This document shows, in pieces, positions 1 to 10,900 of a stretch of DNA of 64,000 bases (positions within the stretch are counted from its first letter, which is position 1; each line of letters starts with the position of its first letter). This stretch comes from Lewinellaceae bacterium. Lineage in GTDB: Bacteria > Bacteroidota > Bacteroidia > Chitinophagales > Saprospiraceae. A program made the translations under genes and the position numbers. Location: assembly GCA_020636275.1 (NCBI GenBank), contig JACJYD010000004.1:186001-250000 (forward strand), read 5' to 3'. The notes beneath the pieces are model-generated. The model was not told where the DNA came from, did not search any database, and saw only the letters and a program-made list of their open reading frames with translations.

Positions 1-978
1 ACAGCCAAGCTGTGGGATTTGAAAGGCACTTTATTAGCTACCTGTACCGGACACCTGGATGCCGTTACCGGCGGCACGTTTTCCCCTGACAGCAAGCTGC
101 TGCTCACCTGGTCGCGCGATGGTTCTGCCAAATTATGGGACCACCAGGGAAAGGAACTGGGAACCTTTTCCGGCCATGATGCGCCTGTTTTAGAAGCCCT
201 TTTCACCCTCGACGGTTCGACCGTCCTTACCCGGGGGGCAGACCATAAAGTTTGCATCTGGGGAACGGGAGTCTTCGATAAGCCAAAAGCGGAAGTGACC
301 CATAACGGACATATTTATTTTGTCTCCCTTTCCCAATCCGGGGACCGGTTTCTCACCGGCGGAGCTGACCAGGTGGCCCGGGTTTGGGACCTTAAAGGCA
401 CCTTGATCGCTACTTTGAAGGGCCATACGGGTCCCGTTCATATAGGCAGTTTTTCCCGCGATGGAAAAAGCCTGCTCACTGCTTCAACCGATGGAACGGT
501 GAAATGGTGGGATGCAGAAGGAAACCTCTTAAGAACGCTGAATGCCCACCAAAACTGGATAACCTCCGCATCCTTCTCTCCGGATGGCAACACCGTTTTA
601 TCCGCATCCAAACGTGGCAGAGTCGCCATTTGGCAACAGGACGACCAGGTTTTTATTATGGAAAAACATTCGCAGGAAGTGACTTCCGCCTGTTTTTCTC
701 CCGATGGAAAAGAAATAATGACCACTTCCAAGGATGGCACCGCTAAATTGTGGGATCTTCAGGGCAATGTGCTGATGAACCAGCAGGACAGGTCCGGTGA
801 GAAAAATGCTTCTCCCGAATCCGTGTTCTCTCCGGACGGACAGCTGGTCCTGACGTTTTGGCCCGGCTCCAGGGCTATATTATGCCCCATTCCGAATGTG
901 GTTTACCAGAAACTGAAAATGGACCCACCGCCGCCCTTTAGCCCGGCGCAAAAGGTGCGGTTTGAAATATTGGAATAA
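1..978 (+). CDS. WD40 beta-propeller protein, C-terminal part (5' end outside window)
   Basis: The frame is open to the first base of the window, so this is the 3' part of a larger gene. The visible 325 residues form about seven WD40 blades with recurring 'FSPDG', 'GTAKLWD' and 'DGTVKWWD' motifs, then a short Pro-rich tail ending in FEILE. Such propellers are protein-interaction platforms; in Bacteroidota they commonly form the C-terminal sensor of CHAT, TIR or nSTAND NTPase proteins. The missing N-terminus could therefore carry an NTPase or effector domain, but that is inference. It converges on the CHAT-nSTAND1 gene, with only 13 bases between the stops. The last blade is degenerate (its WD is replaced by AILCP). 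Confidence 0.85.
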   Translation, partial: TAKLWDLKGTLLATCTGHLDAVTGGTFSPDSKLLLTWSRDGSAKLWDHQGKELGTFSGHDAPVLEALFTLDGSTVLTRGADHKVCIWGTGVFDKPKAEVTHNGHIYFVSLSQSGDRFLTGGADQVARVWDLKGTLIATLKGHTGPVHIGSFSRDGKSLLTASTDGTVKWWDAEGNLLRTLNAHQNWITSASFSPDGNTVLSASKRGRVAIWQQDDQVFIMEKHSQEVTSACFSPDGKEIMTTSKDGTAKLWDLQGNVLMNQQDRSGEKNASPESVFSPDGQLVLTFWPGSRAILCPIPNVVYQKLKMDPPPPFSPAQKVRFEILE

Positions 979-991
979 GGGCCCAAACCAC

Positions 992-3900
992 CTACCCCGC
1001 TACCCGATCCTGTAAGACACCGATCCGCTCCATGGTGGACGGCCCGTATCCTTTTTTCGACATCCAATCCAGAAATTCGCTCACCAATGCGCGGTGCTGA
1101 TGTAATTGCTCATCCGGCATCGTTTCCAGCAAATAGAGGGCGTTCCAAAGTCCTTCGTTCATATCGGGATGGTCGTAGCTATACTGCACCAGGGCCGGAA
1201 CGAATTCAGGATCATCTGCCCAACCGGAGGCGAGTTGTTTCCGGGATTTATCCCTGACCGCTTCGTCGGGATCAAAAAGGCCGGAGATCAATTGCCCGTC
1301 AGGGGTGGGCGGCTCCGGGTCGACAGCCGGCTCCTGCTGTGATCCGGCGTCCCCCGTCCCGGTTTCTTCTCCTGCCTCCGGATAATACCACGCTCCATCG
1401 AACAGCTTGTACCATTCCCCATCTCCTTCCACCTGGAAAAACGATTCCCTTCCCTCGATTCGAACCGTCATCTGCCGGGATTCGTCATAGATGTCGACGT
1501 ATTCGGAAGTGGAATCCACGACCTGGAATTCGGCCACAACCTGGTCGTTCTTGATCTCAAGGCAGTAGCCCTCTTCTACCAGCACAAAGGAACTTTGGCC
1601 ATTCACATCGCTGTATTCCGAAACCCAAACGGGATACGAAGCCATCACCTGGGTCAGCAAACCGCTGGTGTCCTGGTCTTCCTCGTACTCGTAAGAATAA
1701 TCTTCATAGTCGTCGTAAGTGCCGGCCATATCCATCTCACTGGCGAGGGCGGTTGCGGCTGCCCACCCCAAAAGAACCAGCCCGGCAATAGCGCCCCAAT
1801 TGAGCAGGCGGTTTTTGCCGGCCGCTTTTCGCTCCGGCAGCTTTTTCAACTGCCGCCAAATGCCGAAATACACAAGTATAAGCGCTGGAACCAACGCAAC
1901 AACGCCAAGCAGGATCAGGTATTCGTTGGAGATGATCGACCGAAAAACTCCGCCTGCTGCCAGGAAAATACTGCCGCCCAAAAATAAGAACGACTTCCCG
2001 TGTGCCTCCTCGCGATGGGCCTGCCGGCCATAGATATAGACAACTGCCATGGCGAGCAGTACCCAAAGGGAATGCAAGCTCAGTACCGAAAATACGGACA
2101 GGCTGAAGATGCCGAAAACCGTCAGCGAAGTGAACCGCCGGCGCCGGAAATACACCCAGCTCTTCCGGGCGAAGATCCCCGCCAGGGACACACCCGAAAC
2201 GATGTTCAGCAGATCGGTCGTCGTGGTTCCATAGTAATCATCGAGGATCGCCACAATGATCCAAAAGCAAACGGCTGCAAATCCGGTGGGCAGATACAAC
2301 CACCGGTAGAAAGAAAGTCGCTTGTCTTGGTGGAATTTCGCCAGCGCACGGAAAATGGGATACACCACGACCCCGATGAATATGGCCAGGAGGATTATGG
2401 CGGGGATAAGCGGCCACTCAAAGTGCCCGGAATTCCCAATTTCGAATACAATAAACTTGACCAGGCCGAAGGCCAACACCAGGGCTACCCCTCCCAGGAG
2501 TGCCAGGGTTTGGTATTTCCGGTCCTTGACCGACCGGAAGATCCCCAACCCAAGGAAACCCAGGTTGGAACAGATCAGGCTGTAAAACGCCAATTTTTTC
2601 AGATCGGCGTCTTCGGCGCCGGCCACCCAGGCGCCGGCAAGGATCAAGGTGAGCAGGACAAAAGCCCCGCCGTATAGGCCTAAGGACAGGTAGTCCTTTC
2701 TCTGTACGAAATGAATGATACCATTGGAAAAGAAGAACAGGGAGTAGATCAATGCAACGATCAACAGCCCGAGCGCCCACCATTTAGCCTGATCCTTGGC
2801 GCCGGGGATGTAGTCGAAGAAGGTCGTCAGTTCGAACTTCTGCTTATCGTCCAGGCTCAGCTCATATATGGAAGGCCAGGGGATACTGCCGTCCTCCGGG
2901 TGCCAGAAAAATAATTCGCTCTTGTTTTTGGTCATCAGGAAATAGTCGTCGGGGGTAAAAAGGACCCCGTTGATCCCCTGGGAATAGCGTTCGAACCGGT
3001 AGCTGTCCACCAACTTCCCTTTGCGGTCGAAGAGCTCGATCCGGTCGTCGGTCGGCGATTGCCGGACGATGTACTTCCCGCCGGGAGAGAGGAAGATCTT
3101 CTGGGTAGATGCTTTTTCTCCCTTTTTCCCGGGCAAGGCCTTGATCCCTTCGTCGTTGTACTCCCAGTCGCGGATCCGGAGCAGGGAGGAGGGGATGATC
3201 CGGGCCTGATCGGGTTCGATGGCCACGGCAAAATTAGCGTCCGGACTCACGGTGGCATCGAGCAGGTGGGCGCCGGGCGCCTCGAAGGTATGCTCCACCT
3301 TCCCGGTTTCCATATTCCAATAGTCGATCCGGGGCCCGGCACTTTTCTTCCGGAAAAACCGGGACAAACGCCCCTCCTGCTCAGGATCATTCTTTGGGTC
3401 GAGACCGATGATCAGGTGTTGTGGATCTTCGTTGAAGCGGGCAAAGGCGATAAAGTGATCATCGGATTCCTTCTGGTAACCCCGCACCTCCGTACTGCCC
3501 GCCGACCATACCCGGATGGTGTCGTAAGACAGCGTGAACAGGTGGGCGCCGTCGGGCGAGAAGGCATGACCACTGACATTCCGCTGCGGATAGGCGGTTG
3601 CCAGCGCGCCATCCATTTTCCAGATCCAAACCGAATCCCGCGTAATGGCCATGATATGCCGCTGATCCGGACTGACGCCCATATCCAGGAGTCCCTTCCC
3701 GGCAGGAAGCAAGTTGACCAAAAGGGAATCCTCTCTATCCTTTATATCCACCCTTCCTTCGGTGCTTACCGTCAGAAAGGAATCAATGGCGATCGCGTAG
3801 AGGAAATCCAGAGGACGTTTGGTGAAGTATTTCCCAGCAGCATCCAAGGCGGCGCTCGGGTCCCCGGCATCCCTGGCGTCCCAAACCAGGCAAAGGTTGT

Positions 3901-6900
3901 CTGTACCCCGGGCCAGGTTTTTGGTCGGACGCAAGGGAACATAAGCCGCCGCATCCTTTTTCCAGGAGGATTCAAGGATGAAATCGAGCGTCGTACTTCC
4001 GGCTATCTTCCAACCTCTGTCTTTAATTTGCTGGAAGACCGTATCCTGAAAATTCCCGTTCTTTTCATCCCACAAACGGATGGAAAAAAGGCTATCCGGG
4101 TCCACCCAGGTCTCTTCGATGTATAAATCGAGGCTCTGGTATGTTTTCCGGAATTCTTCCAGGGAATAACGGATCCCGTTGTCATCTACGAATTCCCCAC
4201 TAAAAAGGTCGTAATATCCGATGTGGGTGATGAAGGTTTGATCAAAGGTGGTGACATTGGAAACTTCCAGCGTCGGAGCGGGAACCAACTGTCCTGCCAT
4301 GTCATACAGGGGATGGACATCTTTTCGCAGCAGCATTTGGATCTCCTTTCCCCCCGCCGCAAAACTTGCCTGCCGCATAATATTCACCTGAGCGTTTCCA
4401 TCGCTGATCAGGTCGTTGTATTTTTCCAGGTCCCAGCCGTAAGACAACATCTTTTTTTCAAACCCTTCTTTTGCCGGCCAATAAGCGATCGAATCGCCCT
4501 TTCCCAGGGCTGCAACCAGGCCGTTTTGCGGGTTATATTCCAGGGAAACGACGCTTGCCCCGGGCTGCAGGAACAGGGAGAACGGAGGTTTTCCCGGTTC
4601 CGCCTGCGGAGCGGCGAGGTGGTAAAAATTATGAACGATATCCAGACGCCGGTCCTTCCCTTTCCCGAAATAGGCAAATTTGGCGAGTTGGGCCATCTGG
4701 CTATTTTCAATCCCCTCCCCCAACGCCAATGGGGTTCCAATCCCCGCGCTTTCCTGTTGCTTTACCGATTCCAGGTGAGCGCGATCGACGACCACGGTTT
4801 TGAGTTGCTCGACCACGGAAACGGAGAGCATGCCTGCCATGACGGCCAGGAAGGAGATGAACAGGCCGGTCACAATGCCGCCACGGATCAGGATCCGGCG
4901 AAGCCGCAGGCGTTTTTCCCGTTCTTCCAGGCTGATCTGCAACAGGGTCTTTTCCTCATCTTCCAGGGCTCGCATCCCCTTGATCCCGCCGCTCACCACT
5001 TCGAGGTCGTTGTCGTCGAGCCGCACCTTTTTTTCCTCCTTGGTATGCAATGCCCGGATAAAGTCGGGGCGTTTGGTGTCGAGGATGCGGGCGGAGCGCT
5101 GGCCGAGCTTATCCGAGCGGTGGTATTCCCGCATGATCACCGGCGCCAGGGTATCGTGCGGAAGGCTGGTATAATACCTTCCGATATCGTTCAGCAGGAA
5201 AATCTCCGAACTCTTCAGGCAGTTGACCAGTTGGTCCACGATGTCGGGCTGGTCTTTGTACTCTTCCGGCAGGTGGCGGTAGCGCGCACGGATATCATCG
5301 ATGTGACAGCGCTTGGAAGTGCCCAGGTCGGTGATGTGAAAGGCCAGGATATCCAGGGCCAGACCGGTGGTCACCACCTCGGGGTTCCATTCCTGGACCT
5401 TCCGCATCTGGGTTTCGAAGTATTCTTCCATCTCCTTGCCCTGGCTTTCCACCTCGTTAAAGGCATCGATGGTGAAGGCCGGCTGATGGCTGTTCTCCCG
5501 GTAGGTTTTGTTCCAGAGTTTGGTCAGGAGCAGCTGCAGGACCGGAGCCACGGGGCGCTGACCGGGTGCGACGCTTTCCTTTCCGAGGAGCAACTGGTTG
5601 GCCACGTGTTCGGGAAGGCCGTCTTCGATGGAGATGTTGTAGTGATCCCTGACCACGCCTGATTCCAGTCCCTGAAAGATATCCAGGATGTCCTTCTTGT
5701 TCAATTGTTCGAGGAATACCGTACTGCGCGACAGGCCGTACTCCTTGATCCGGGCTTCGATCTTGGCGTTGAACTCCTCGCGGTAGCCCAGGATGATCTT
5801 TCCTTTGATCTGTTCTTCGGGATCTTCCCCGGGGGTGCCGAATATTTCGTAGAGCACCTGAAGGAGGTCCTCCAGTTCCCGGTCCATTTTCTGATTGGGC
5901 CGGGTAAACAATTCTTCCACCTGGTCGAGGATGATGACCAGGGGCCGGCCGGTTTTCTTTTCGATACTCAGCCAGGTTTCCCGGAGCTGTCCCCCCGCCT
6001 GATGGTCCAGATCGCCGGTGCGGTAGAGGTTGTGCCGGAATTCCTGCCCCGACTTGAGGGTCTTCATGGCCCGGTAGCGGTCGATGAGGTTGAGAAAACT
6101 GCTGGCCGTATCTTCTTCCAATTCTTTGGCAATGGATTCAATAGCCTGGATCTTTTCCAAATTGGGATCTTCCACGGCTTCGCCCGCCTCTTCCTGTTCA
6201 GGATTTTCAGCGGTATCCTTATAATAGGAGAGCATTTCCGCCAGGGTCCCGACCAGGCCGAGGTCCTGATCGCGCCGGTGGTAGCGAACATCGAAAAGGG
6301 GGGCTCCCGTATCCGGATTCGTGGCGGCTTGCAGACGAGGCTGCAGGCCGGCATCCAGCAGAGATGACTTTCCCGCACCCGACTCTCCATACAACAGGAT
6401 GATAGGCGGTGAAGTGGGGGCGGAGATCTTCAGGTACAGGTCGCGGATGTAGTACGACCGGCCGAAAAAGATCTCGGCATGCTCTTCTGTATAAGGTTTC
6501 AGGAAGAGAAAGGGAGAGGTCGGCAAGGGCCGCTTCGGGGGCTCGGGCAGTCCGTACAGCGGTTTATTGGCTACACCGGGGAGGTTCCATCCGTTGAAGA
6601 TCTCCTTGGCGGCGTCGTCTTTAAACTCCACATCCCAGGGGAAGCGACCGGTTTCGGGCGTTCGCAGATTGAAGCCCCGGTGTGTGTCCGTTCCTTCCGC
6701 ACCGGTAATGGCCTCTGCTTTGGCTTCCTCCCAGGCGCCGGAAAGGGTGAGACCTCTGGCCAGTCCGTGATAAAAGCGGGAAGAAAGCTGTAAGGCGGTG
6801 CTATCCGGAATGGAGGTAGCGGTACCGATGACCGTGGGAACCCCCCGGGCCACCAGGTCCTGGGCGAACTTTTGAGTGGAGCAGCCGTTCAGAAAGACCA

Positions 6901-7258
6901 GTTTGAGCCCTTTCCGCCGGCCAAGCAAGGAGATCAAGCCGCCGGCGTGGGCGATCTTGTTCTCTCCGTCCTTTCCCTGCAACAGGAGTTGGTAGCCATC
7001 CGCATGGCCGCCATAGTGGAAGATCGCGATGCGGTCGCCGTATTTTTGAAATACGTCAAAAATATCGCGGATGGTGGCATTTTGGCGAACCACCAACTCA
7101 CAAAGGACATTCTTTGCGGCATCGGGGTTTTCATTGGAAGAGATCGAGCTGAGCGCCTCGTATAGTTGTCTGTGTTCTTCGACCAGTTTTTGCAGGTAGC
7201 GGCCTTCCTGGTACTCATTGGCAAAGGCGAGGAAAATAACGGGCAGGGAGGAATTCAT
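992..7258 (-). CDS. CHAT protease-nSTAND1 NTPase with propeller, multi-TM and HEAT-like C-terminus
   Basis: A 2088-residue protein. Residues 1-230 form a CHAT (caspase-like) domain with the expected His85 in 'FHYGGHAD' and Cys126 in 'LNGCST'. An nSTAND1-type NTPase follows: Walker A GESGAGKS at 291-298 and Walker B VIILDQVEEL at about 441-450. One TM helix lies near residue 800, so the protease and NTPase are probably cytoplasmic. Residues about 900-1450 are WD40/propeller-like ('FSPDGAHLFTLSYDTIRVW'), then roughly ten TM helices between about 1495 and 1850, a very acidic D/E/Y stretch, and a HEAT-like end ('DPDEAVRDKSRKQLASGW'). CHAT-STAND proteins are known as signal-triggered proteases in bacterial conflict and programmed cell death. 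A role in defence here is inference; the trigger and substrate are unknown. The second multi-TM block is unusual for the family. Confidence 0.85.
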   Translation of the reverse strand: MNSSLPVIFLAFANEYQEGRYLQKLVEEHRQLYEALSSISSNENPDAAKNVLCELVVRQNATIRDIFDVFQKYGDRIAIFHYGGHADGYQLLLQGKDGENKIAHAGGLISLLGRRKGLKLVFLNGCSTQKFAQDLVARGVPTVIGTATSIPDSTALQLSSRFYHGLARGLTLSGAWEEAKAEAITGAEGTDTHRGFNLRTPETGRFPWDVEFKDDAAKEIFNGWNLPGVANKPLYGLPEPPKRPLPTSPFLFLKPYTEEHAEIFFGRSYYIRDLYLKISAPTSPPIILLYGESGAGKSSLLDAGLQPRLQAATNPDTGAPLFDVRYHRRDQDLGLVGTLAEMLSYYKDTAENPEQEEAGEAVEDPNLEKIQAIESIAKELEEDTASSFLNLIDRYRAMKTLKSGQEFRHNLYRTGDLDHQAGGQLRETWLSIEKKTGRPLVIILDQVEELFTRPNQKMDRELEDLLQVLYEIFGTPGEDPEEQIKGKIILGYREEFNAKIEARIKEYGLSRSTVFLEQLNKKDILDIFQGLESGVVRDHYNISIEDGLPEHVANQLLLGKESVAPGQRPVAPVLQLLLTKLWNKTYRENSHQPAFTIDAFNEVESQGKEMEEYFETQMRKVQEWNPEVVTTGLALDILAFHITDLGTSKRCHIDDIRARYRHLPEEYKDQPDIVDQLVNCLKSSEIFLLNDIGRYYTSLPHDTLAPVIMREYHRSDKLGQRSARILDTKRPDFIRALHTKEEKKVRLDDNDLEVVSGGIKGMRALEDEEKTLLQISLEEREKRLRLRRILIRGGIVTGLFISFLAVMAGMLSVSVVEQLKTVVVDRAHLESVKQQESAGIGTPLALGEGIENSQMAQLAKFAYFGKGKDRRLDIVHNFYHLAAPQAEPGKPPFSLFLQPGASVVSLEYNPQNGLVAALGKGDSIAYWPAKEGFEKKMLSYGWDLEKYNDLISDGNAQVNIMRQASFAAGGKEIQMLLRKDVHPLYDMAGQLVPAPTLEVSNVTTFDQTFITHIGYYDLFSGEFVDDNGIRYSLEEFRKTYQSLDLYIEETWVDPDSLFSIRLWDEKNGNFQDTVFQQIKDRGWKIAGSTTLDFILESSWKKDAAAYVPLRPTKNLARGTDNLCLVWDARDAGDPSAALDAAGKYFTKRPLDFLYAIAIDSFLTVSTEGRVDIKDREDSLLVNLLPAGKGLLDMGVSPDQRHIMAITRDSVWIWKMDGALATAYPQRNVSGHAFSPDGAHLFTLSYDTIRVWSAGSTEVRGYQKESDDHFIAFARFNEDPQHLIIGLDPKNDPEQEGRLSRFFRKKSAGPRIDYWNMETGKVEHTFEAPGAHLLDATVSPDANFAVAIEPDQARIIPSSLLRIRDWEYNDEGIKALPGKKGEKASTQKIFLSPGGKYIVRQSPTDDRIELFDRKGKLVDSYRFERYSQGINGVLFTPDDYFLMTKNKSELFFWHPEDGSIPWPSIYELSLDDKQKFELTTFFDYIPGAKDQAKWWALGLLIVALIYSLFFFSNGIIHFVQRKDYLSLGLYGGAFVLLTLILAGAWVAGAEDADLKKLAFYSLICSNLGFLGLGIFRSVKDRKYQTLALLGGVALVLAFGLVKFIVFEIGNSGHFEWPLIPAIILLAIFIGVVVYPIFRALAKFHQDKRLSFYRWLYLPTGFAAVCFWIIVAILDDYYGTTTTDLLNIVSGVSLAGIFARKSWVYFRRRRFTSLTVFGIFSLSVFSVLSLHSLWVLLAMAVVYIYGRQAHREEAHGKSFLFLGGSIFLAAGGVFRSIISNEYLILLGVVALVPALILVYFGIWRQLKKLPERKAAGKNRLLNWGAIAGLVLLGWAAATALASEMDMAGTYDDYEDYSYEYEEDQDTSGLLTQVMASYPVWVSEYSDVNGQSSFVLVEEGYCLEIKNDQVVAEFQVVDSTSEYVDIYDESRQMTVRIEGRESFFQVEGDGEWYKLFDGAWYYPEAGEETGTGDAGSQQEPAVDPEPPTPDGQLISGLFDPDEAVRDKSRKQLASGWADDPEFVPALVQYSYDHPDMNEGLWNALYLLETMPDEQLHQHRALVSEFLDWMSKKGYGPSTMERIGVLQDRVAG

Positions 7259-7516
7259 CGAATTCAGGGGTTTTGTAATAATATTTGGTCAATATCCATT
7301 GCAATATACTATTTATCCGCAGAGAACAAAACGTGCAAAATAAGTTTGAAAAGGCGACCTTTGGTTGATCTGTTTTCGAACGAATGCGGTCCCATTACTT
7401 TCTTTCCCCAAAATGCCTTATTTTCGTTAAATACAACAACCTCGTGTTATCAACCCCAACTGAGATTTAAACTCAAAACAACACCCCCAATTAACTCAAA
7501 ATGAAAACAATGAAAG

Positions 7517-7897
7517 ATGAATCAAAAAATCCTGATCGCAGACGACGAAGTACACATTCGCATGCTGTTGGAACAAACATTGGAAGACCTGGAAGAGGAG
7601 GGGATCGAATTGCTCTTTGCCGACAACGGGATCACTGCGCTGGAACTCCTTAAAACCGAGCACCCCCGGATCGCTTTTCTCGACATAATGATGCCGAGAA
7701 TGAATGGAATGGAAGTTTGCGCCGCTGTAAAGAATGAACTGGCCCTGGAAAACATTTACATCATCCTGCTCACCGCAAAAGGACAGGAAGCCAACCGCCA
7801 AAAAGGAAGTGAAGCAGGCGCAGACCAATACATGACCAAGCCTTTTGATCCGGATCAATTGCTGAGAAAAGTAAAGGAAGTTTTAATGATTACCTAA
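7517..7897 (+). CDS. Stand-alone response-regulator receiver protein
   Basis: A 126-residue CheY-like receiver with no output domain. Visible active-site residues are the acidic pair in 'ADDE' (D9, D10), the phospho-acceptor D56 in 'FLDIMMP', the switch T86 in 'LLTAKG' and K108 in 'TKPF'. It is the first gene of a tight operon: six bases separate it from the sensor kinase, which overlaps the AraC-type regulator by ATGA. It therefore probably receives phosphate from that kinase. How the signal reaches transcription is unclear, because the DNA-binding partner is a separate protein. The 258-base region upstream has a TAAGTTTG (7341-7348) that fits a -7 box but lacks a clear -33 partner. Confidence 0.93.
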   Translation: MNQKILIADDEVHIRMLLEQTLEDLEEEGIELLFADNGITALELLKTEHPRIAFLDIMMPRMNGMEVCAAVKNELALENIYIILLTAKGQEANRQKGSEAGADQYMTKPFDPDQLLRKVKEVLMIT

Positions 7898-7903
7898 AAC
7901 TGG

Positions 7904-10900
7904 ATGATCGGAAGCAGCTGTGCATTTTGGATTTTCTTCGTATTTGCCCTCACAAATACCTCTCTTGTTTTTTCCCAGCGGATCGTCTTTGAACACTTTT
8001 CTACCGAAAACGGCCTTTCCAACAACCAGGTGGAATGCCTGTTCCAGGACCGCTACGGTTTCATTTGGATCGGGACTGCCAACGGCCTGAACAAGTTCGA
8101 CGGTTATCAATTTACGCATTACAGCAACCACCTGGACGAGCCGACTACCATTAGCAACAATGCCATTCACGCCATTTTGGAATCCAGGGACGGCGCCCTA
8201 TGGGTAGGCACCAATGGCGGCTTGAACCGTTTTGACCCCCTGTCCGAGACATTCCGGTATTTCCGGAACATTCCCGGCGATCCCAACAGCCTGATCCACA
8301 ACCGGGTCGTAGCGCTTCATCAGGACGAAAGCGGGTTTTTATGGGCCGGCACTCCATTGGGATTGGAAAAACTGAACCCTGAAACCGGCACTTTCACCCA
8401 TTACCAGATCACTGCTCCTGAGACGGACATTCCCTGGTTCGAGATCTCTGCCATCGCAGAACTGACTCCTGACCCGGAGGCGGACCTGATCATCGGAACC
8501 TGGGGCGCAGGCGTTTTCAGGTTCAACCGAAAGACAGGTCAGTTTTATCCTTTGGAGGTGGAGGGCCTGCCCCTCCCCTGCTGGGTCAGTGCATTTTTTC
8601 TGGATAATAAGGGCCTTTTGTGGATGGCGGCTTCCAGCTGCAATATCTATCGCTTCAACCCGGATATTCCCCGGTTCGAGATCGCCAGAAAGGATACGGA
8701 AGTGACCACCCGGAACCTGCAGGCCATTTGTGTAACCCAAAACGGTCAAATGTTGGTAGGCAGAGGAGGAGAAGGGCTCAGTATCCTGGGGCCCGACCTG
8801 AGATCATCCGAAGATTTTCTGCTATACCCGGACTCCCCGGACCCTTACAGCAACTGGGTGACCGCGATCTTTGAGGACCGGGAAGGAGGGGTCTGGATCG
8901 GAAAAATGGGATATGGGATCTCCCGCTTTTACCCGAAAAAAAGAAAATTCAAGGTTTACGAACATATTGAAGGCGACGACAAGAGCCTGTCCAGCAATAT
9001 CGTGACAGGCATCATGGAGACAAAAAAAGGAGCCCTTTGGGTAGCCACCCGCCGCGATGGCATCAATATTCAGAAACCCGCCAGGGAGGGCGAATTTACG
9101 CACCTGCGCAAGTCGCCCGGAGGCCTGAGCACGGATGAGATCGTTTCGCTGCACGAAGACCGAAACGGCCTGATATGGATCGGCACCTGGGGACACGGCA
9201 TAAATGTTTTCGATCCCCAAAAAAAGAAGTTCTTCACCTTTCGGCCCGCTTCTGATGATCCACAGTCATTGGTCAGTAACTTCATAAATGGATTTTGTGA
9301 AACGAAAGAAGGCGAACTATGGATAGCAACCACCGACGGCATATCGGTCCTTGCGCTGAACGAATGGAAAAAAGGCCGGTTTCGCAACTATCGCCTGGAT
9401 CCGGACGAACCCAGGAGCCTGAGCTACCGCCGGGCCGATGTGATCGTTCAGGACCACATCGGCCGGATATGGATCGGCACGAACGCCGGTGGATTGGATT
9501 TGTACGATCCCGCCTGTGACGGGTTTATTCATTTTCGCCACGACCCCTACAATCCGCGCAGTTTAGGCAGCGACAGGGTGCTCGATATTTTCGAAGACAG
9601 CCATCACCGGCTCTGGATCGGGACTTTCGGCGGCGGATTGAGCCTGTTCCATCCGGAAAGCAACGATTTTAACCATTATTCCACGCAGGAAGGACTGCCA
9701 AGCGATGAGATCCTGGGGATCACTGAAGACGCTACGGGCTATCTCTGGTTGACGACCGGCAACGGATTGTCCAGGTTTGAAGTAGATAGCGTCCGGTTTA
9801 CCAACTACTATGCCTATGACGGGCTGGCCGGCAACAACCTTCAGGACCGGTCTCTAATCCGCTGCCCAAATGGAGGAAATATCCTTTGCGGCTCGCGCAG
9901 CGGCCTTTCCGTGTTTAACCCCGACAGCCTGGTAAAAAATCAGTTCGTGCCGCCCATTGTCCTTTTATCCCTGAAAAAATACAGGACCGACGGTTACATC
10001 CGGGAGAATACCAGTGAAGCGGGATTGAACGAGCGCCGGGAAGTCATCCTCTCCTACCGGGAAAAGATCATCACCCTTGAATTCGCTGCCCTGAGTTTTA
10101 ACAACCCTTCCAAAAACCAGTATGCCTACCGCTTGCGGGGATATAACGAAGACTGGATCTACCTGGGCAACAAGCGGGAAGTCACCTTTACCAGTCTTAG
10201 GCCAGGGACGTATACTTTCCAGGTCAAAGGATCGAACGATGACGGGATCTGGAACGAGGAAGGAACCTCCCTTCGCATCACCGTGCTCCCTCCCTGGTGG
10301 AGTACGAAATGGGCCATGCTCATCTGGAGCGGGCTCATTGTCTTCCTGTTATTCAATGTGGTCCGGTTCCAGGTCAATCGAAATGTAGAACGGCATGAAG
10401 CGGCAAAATTGAAGGAATTGAACGATGCGAAAAGCGCTTTTCTCTCCACCGTCAGCCACGAGTTGCGCACGCCCCTGACCTCTATCATGGGCTTTTCAAA
10501 ACTCATCAAAAAACGACTGGAGGAAAAGATCTTTCCCTATACCGACCTGAGTGATCCAAAACGGCAACGGGTTTCAGCTCAGGTGATCGGAAATATCGAC
10601 ATCGTCATTTCGGAAACCGAACGCCTAACCGACCTGATCAACGACGTGCTGGACCTCGCCAAGATCGAAGCCGGGAAGGTCGTCTGGCATATGGAGCTCC
10701 TCTCTATCGAAGAGATGATCCGGCGGGCCGAATCCTCTACCGCTTCTTTGTTTGAAGAGAAAAAACGGAACCTGATCTGCTCCGTTGCCCCGGACCTGCC
10801 TCCGTTCATGGGCGACGGCAATCGGATCTTGCAAGTACTGATCAACCTGATTTTTAACGCGGTCAAATTTTCCGAAAAAGGGCCGGTCCGGTGCGAGGCG

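Noticed and set aside
19..978. WD40 gene starting at TTG 19
   Set aside because: The frame is open to base 1 and the WD40 blade begins before it, so the gene is truncated by the window rather than starting here.
4223..5662. 479-codon open frame on the plus strand
   Set aside because: Complement of the NTPase part of the CHAT protein; no domain, no signal peptide, codon pattern of a shadow frame.
7259..7516. Regulatory RNA or riboswitch upstream of the receiver gene
   Set aside because: AT-rich, no stable conserved structure seen; only a possible -7 box at 7341.
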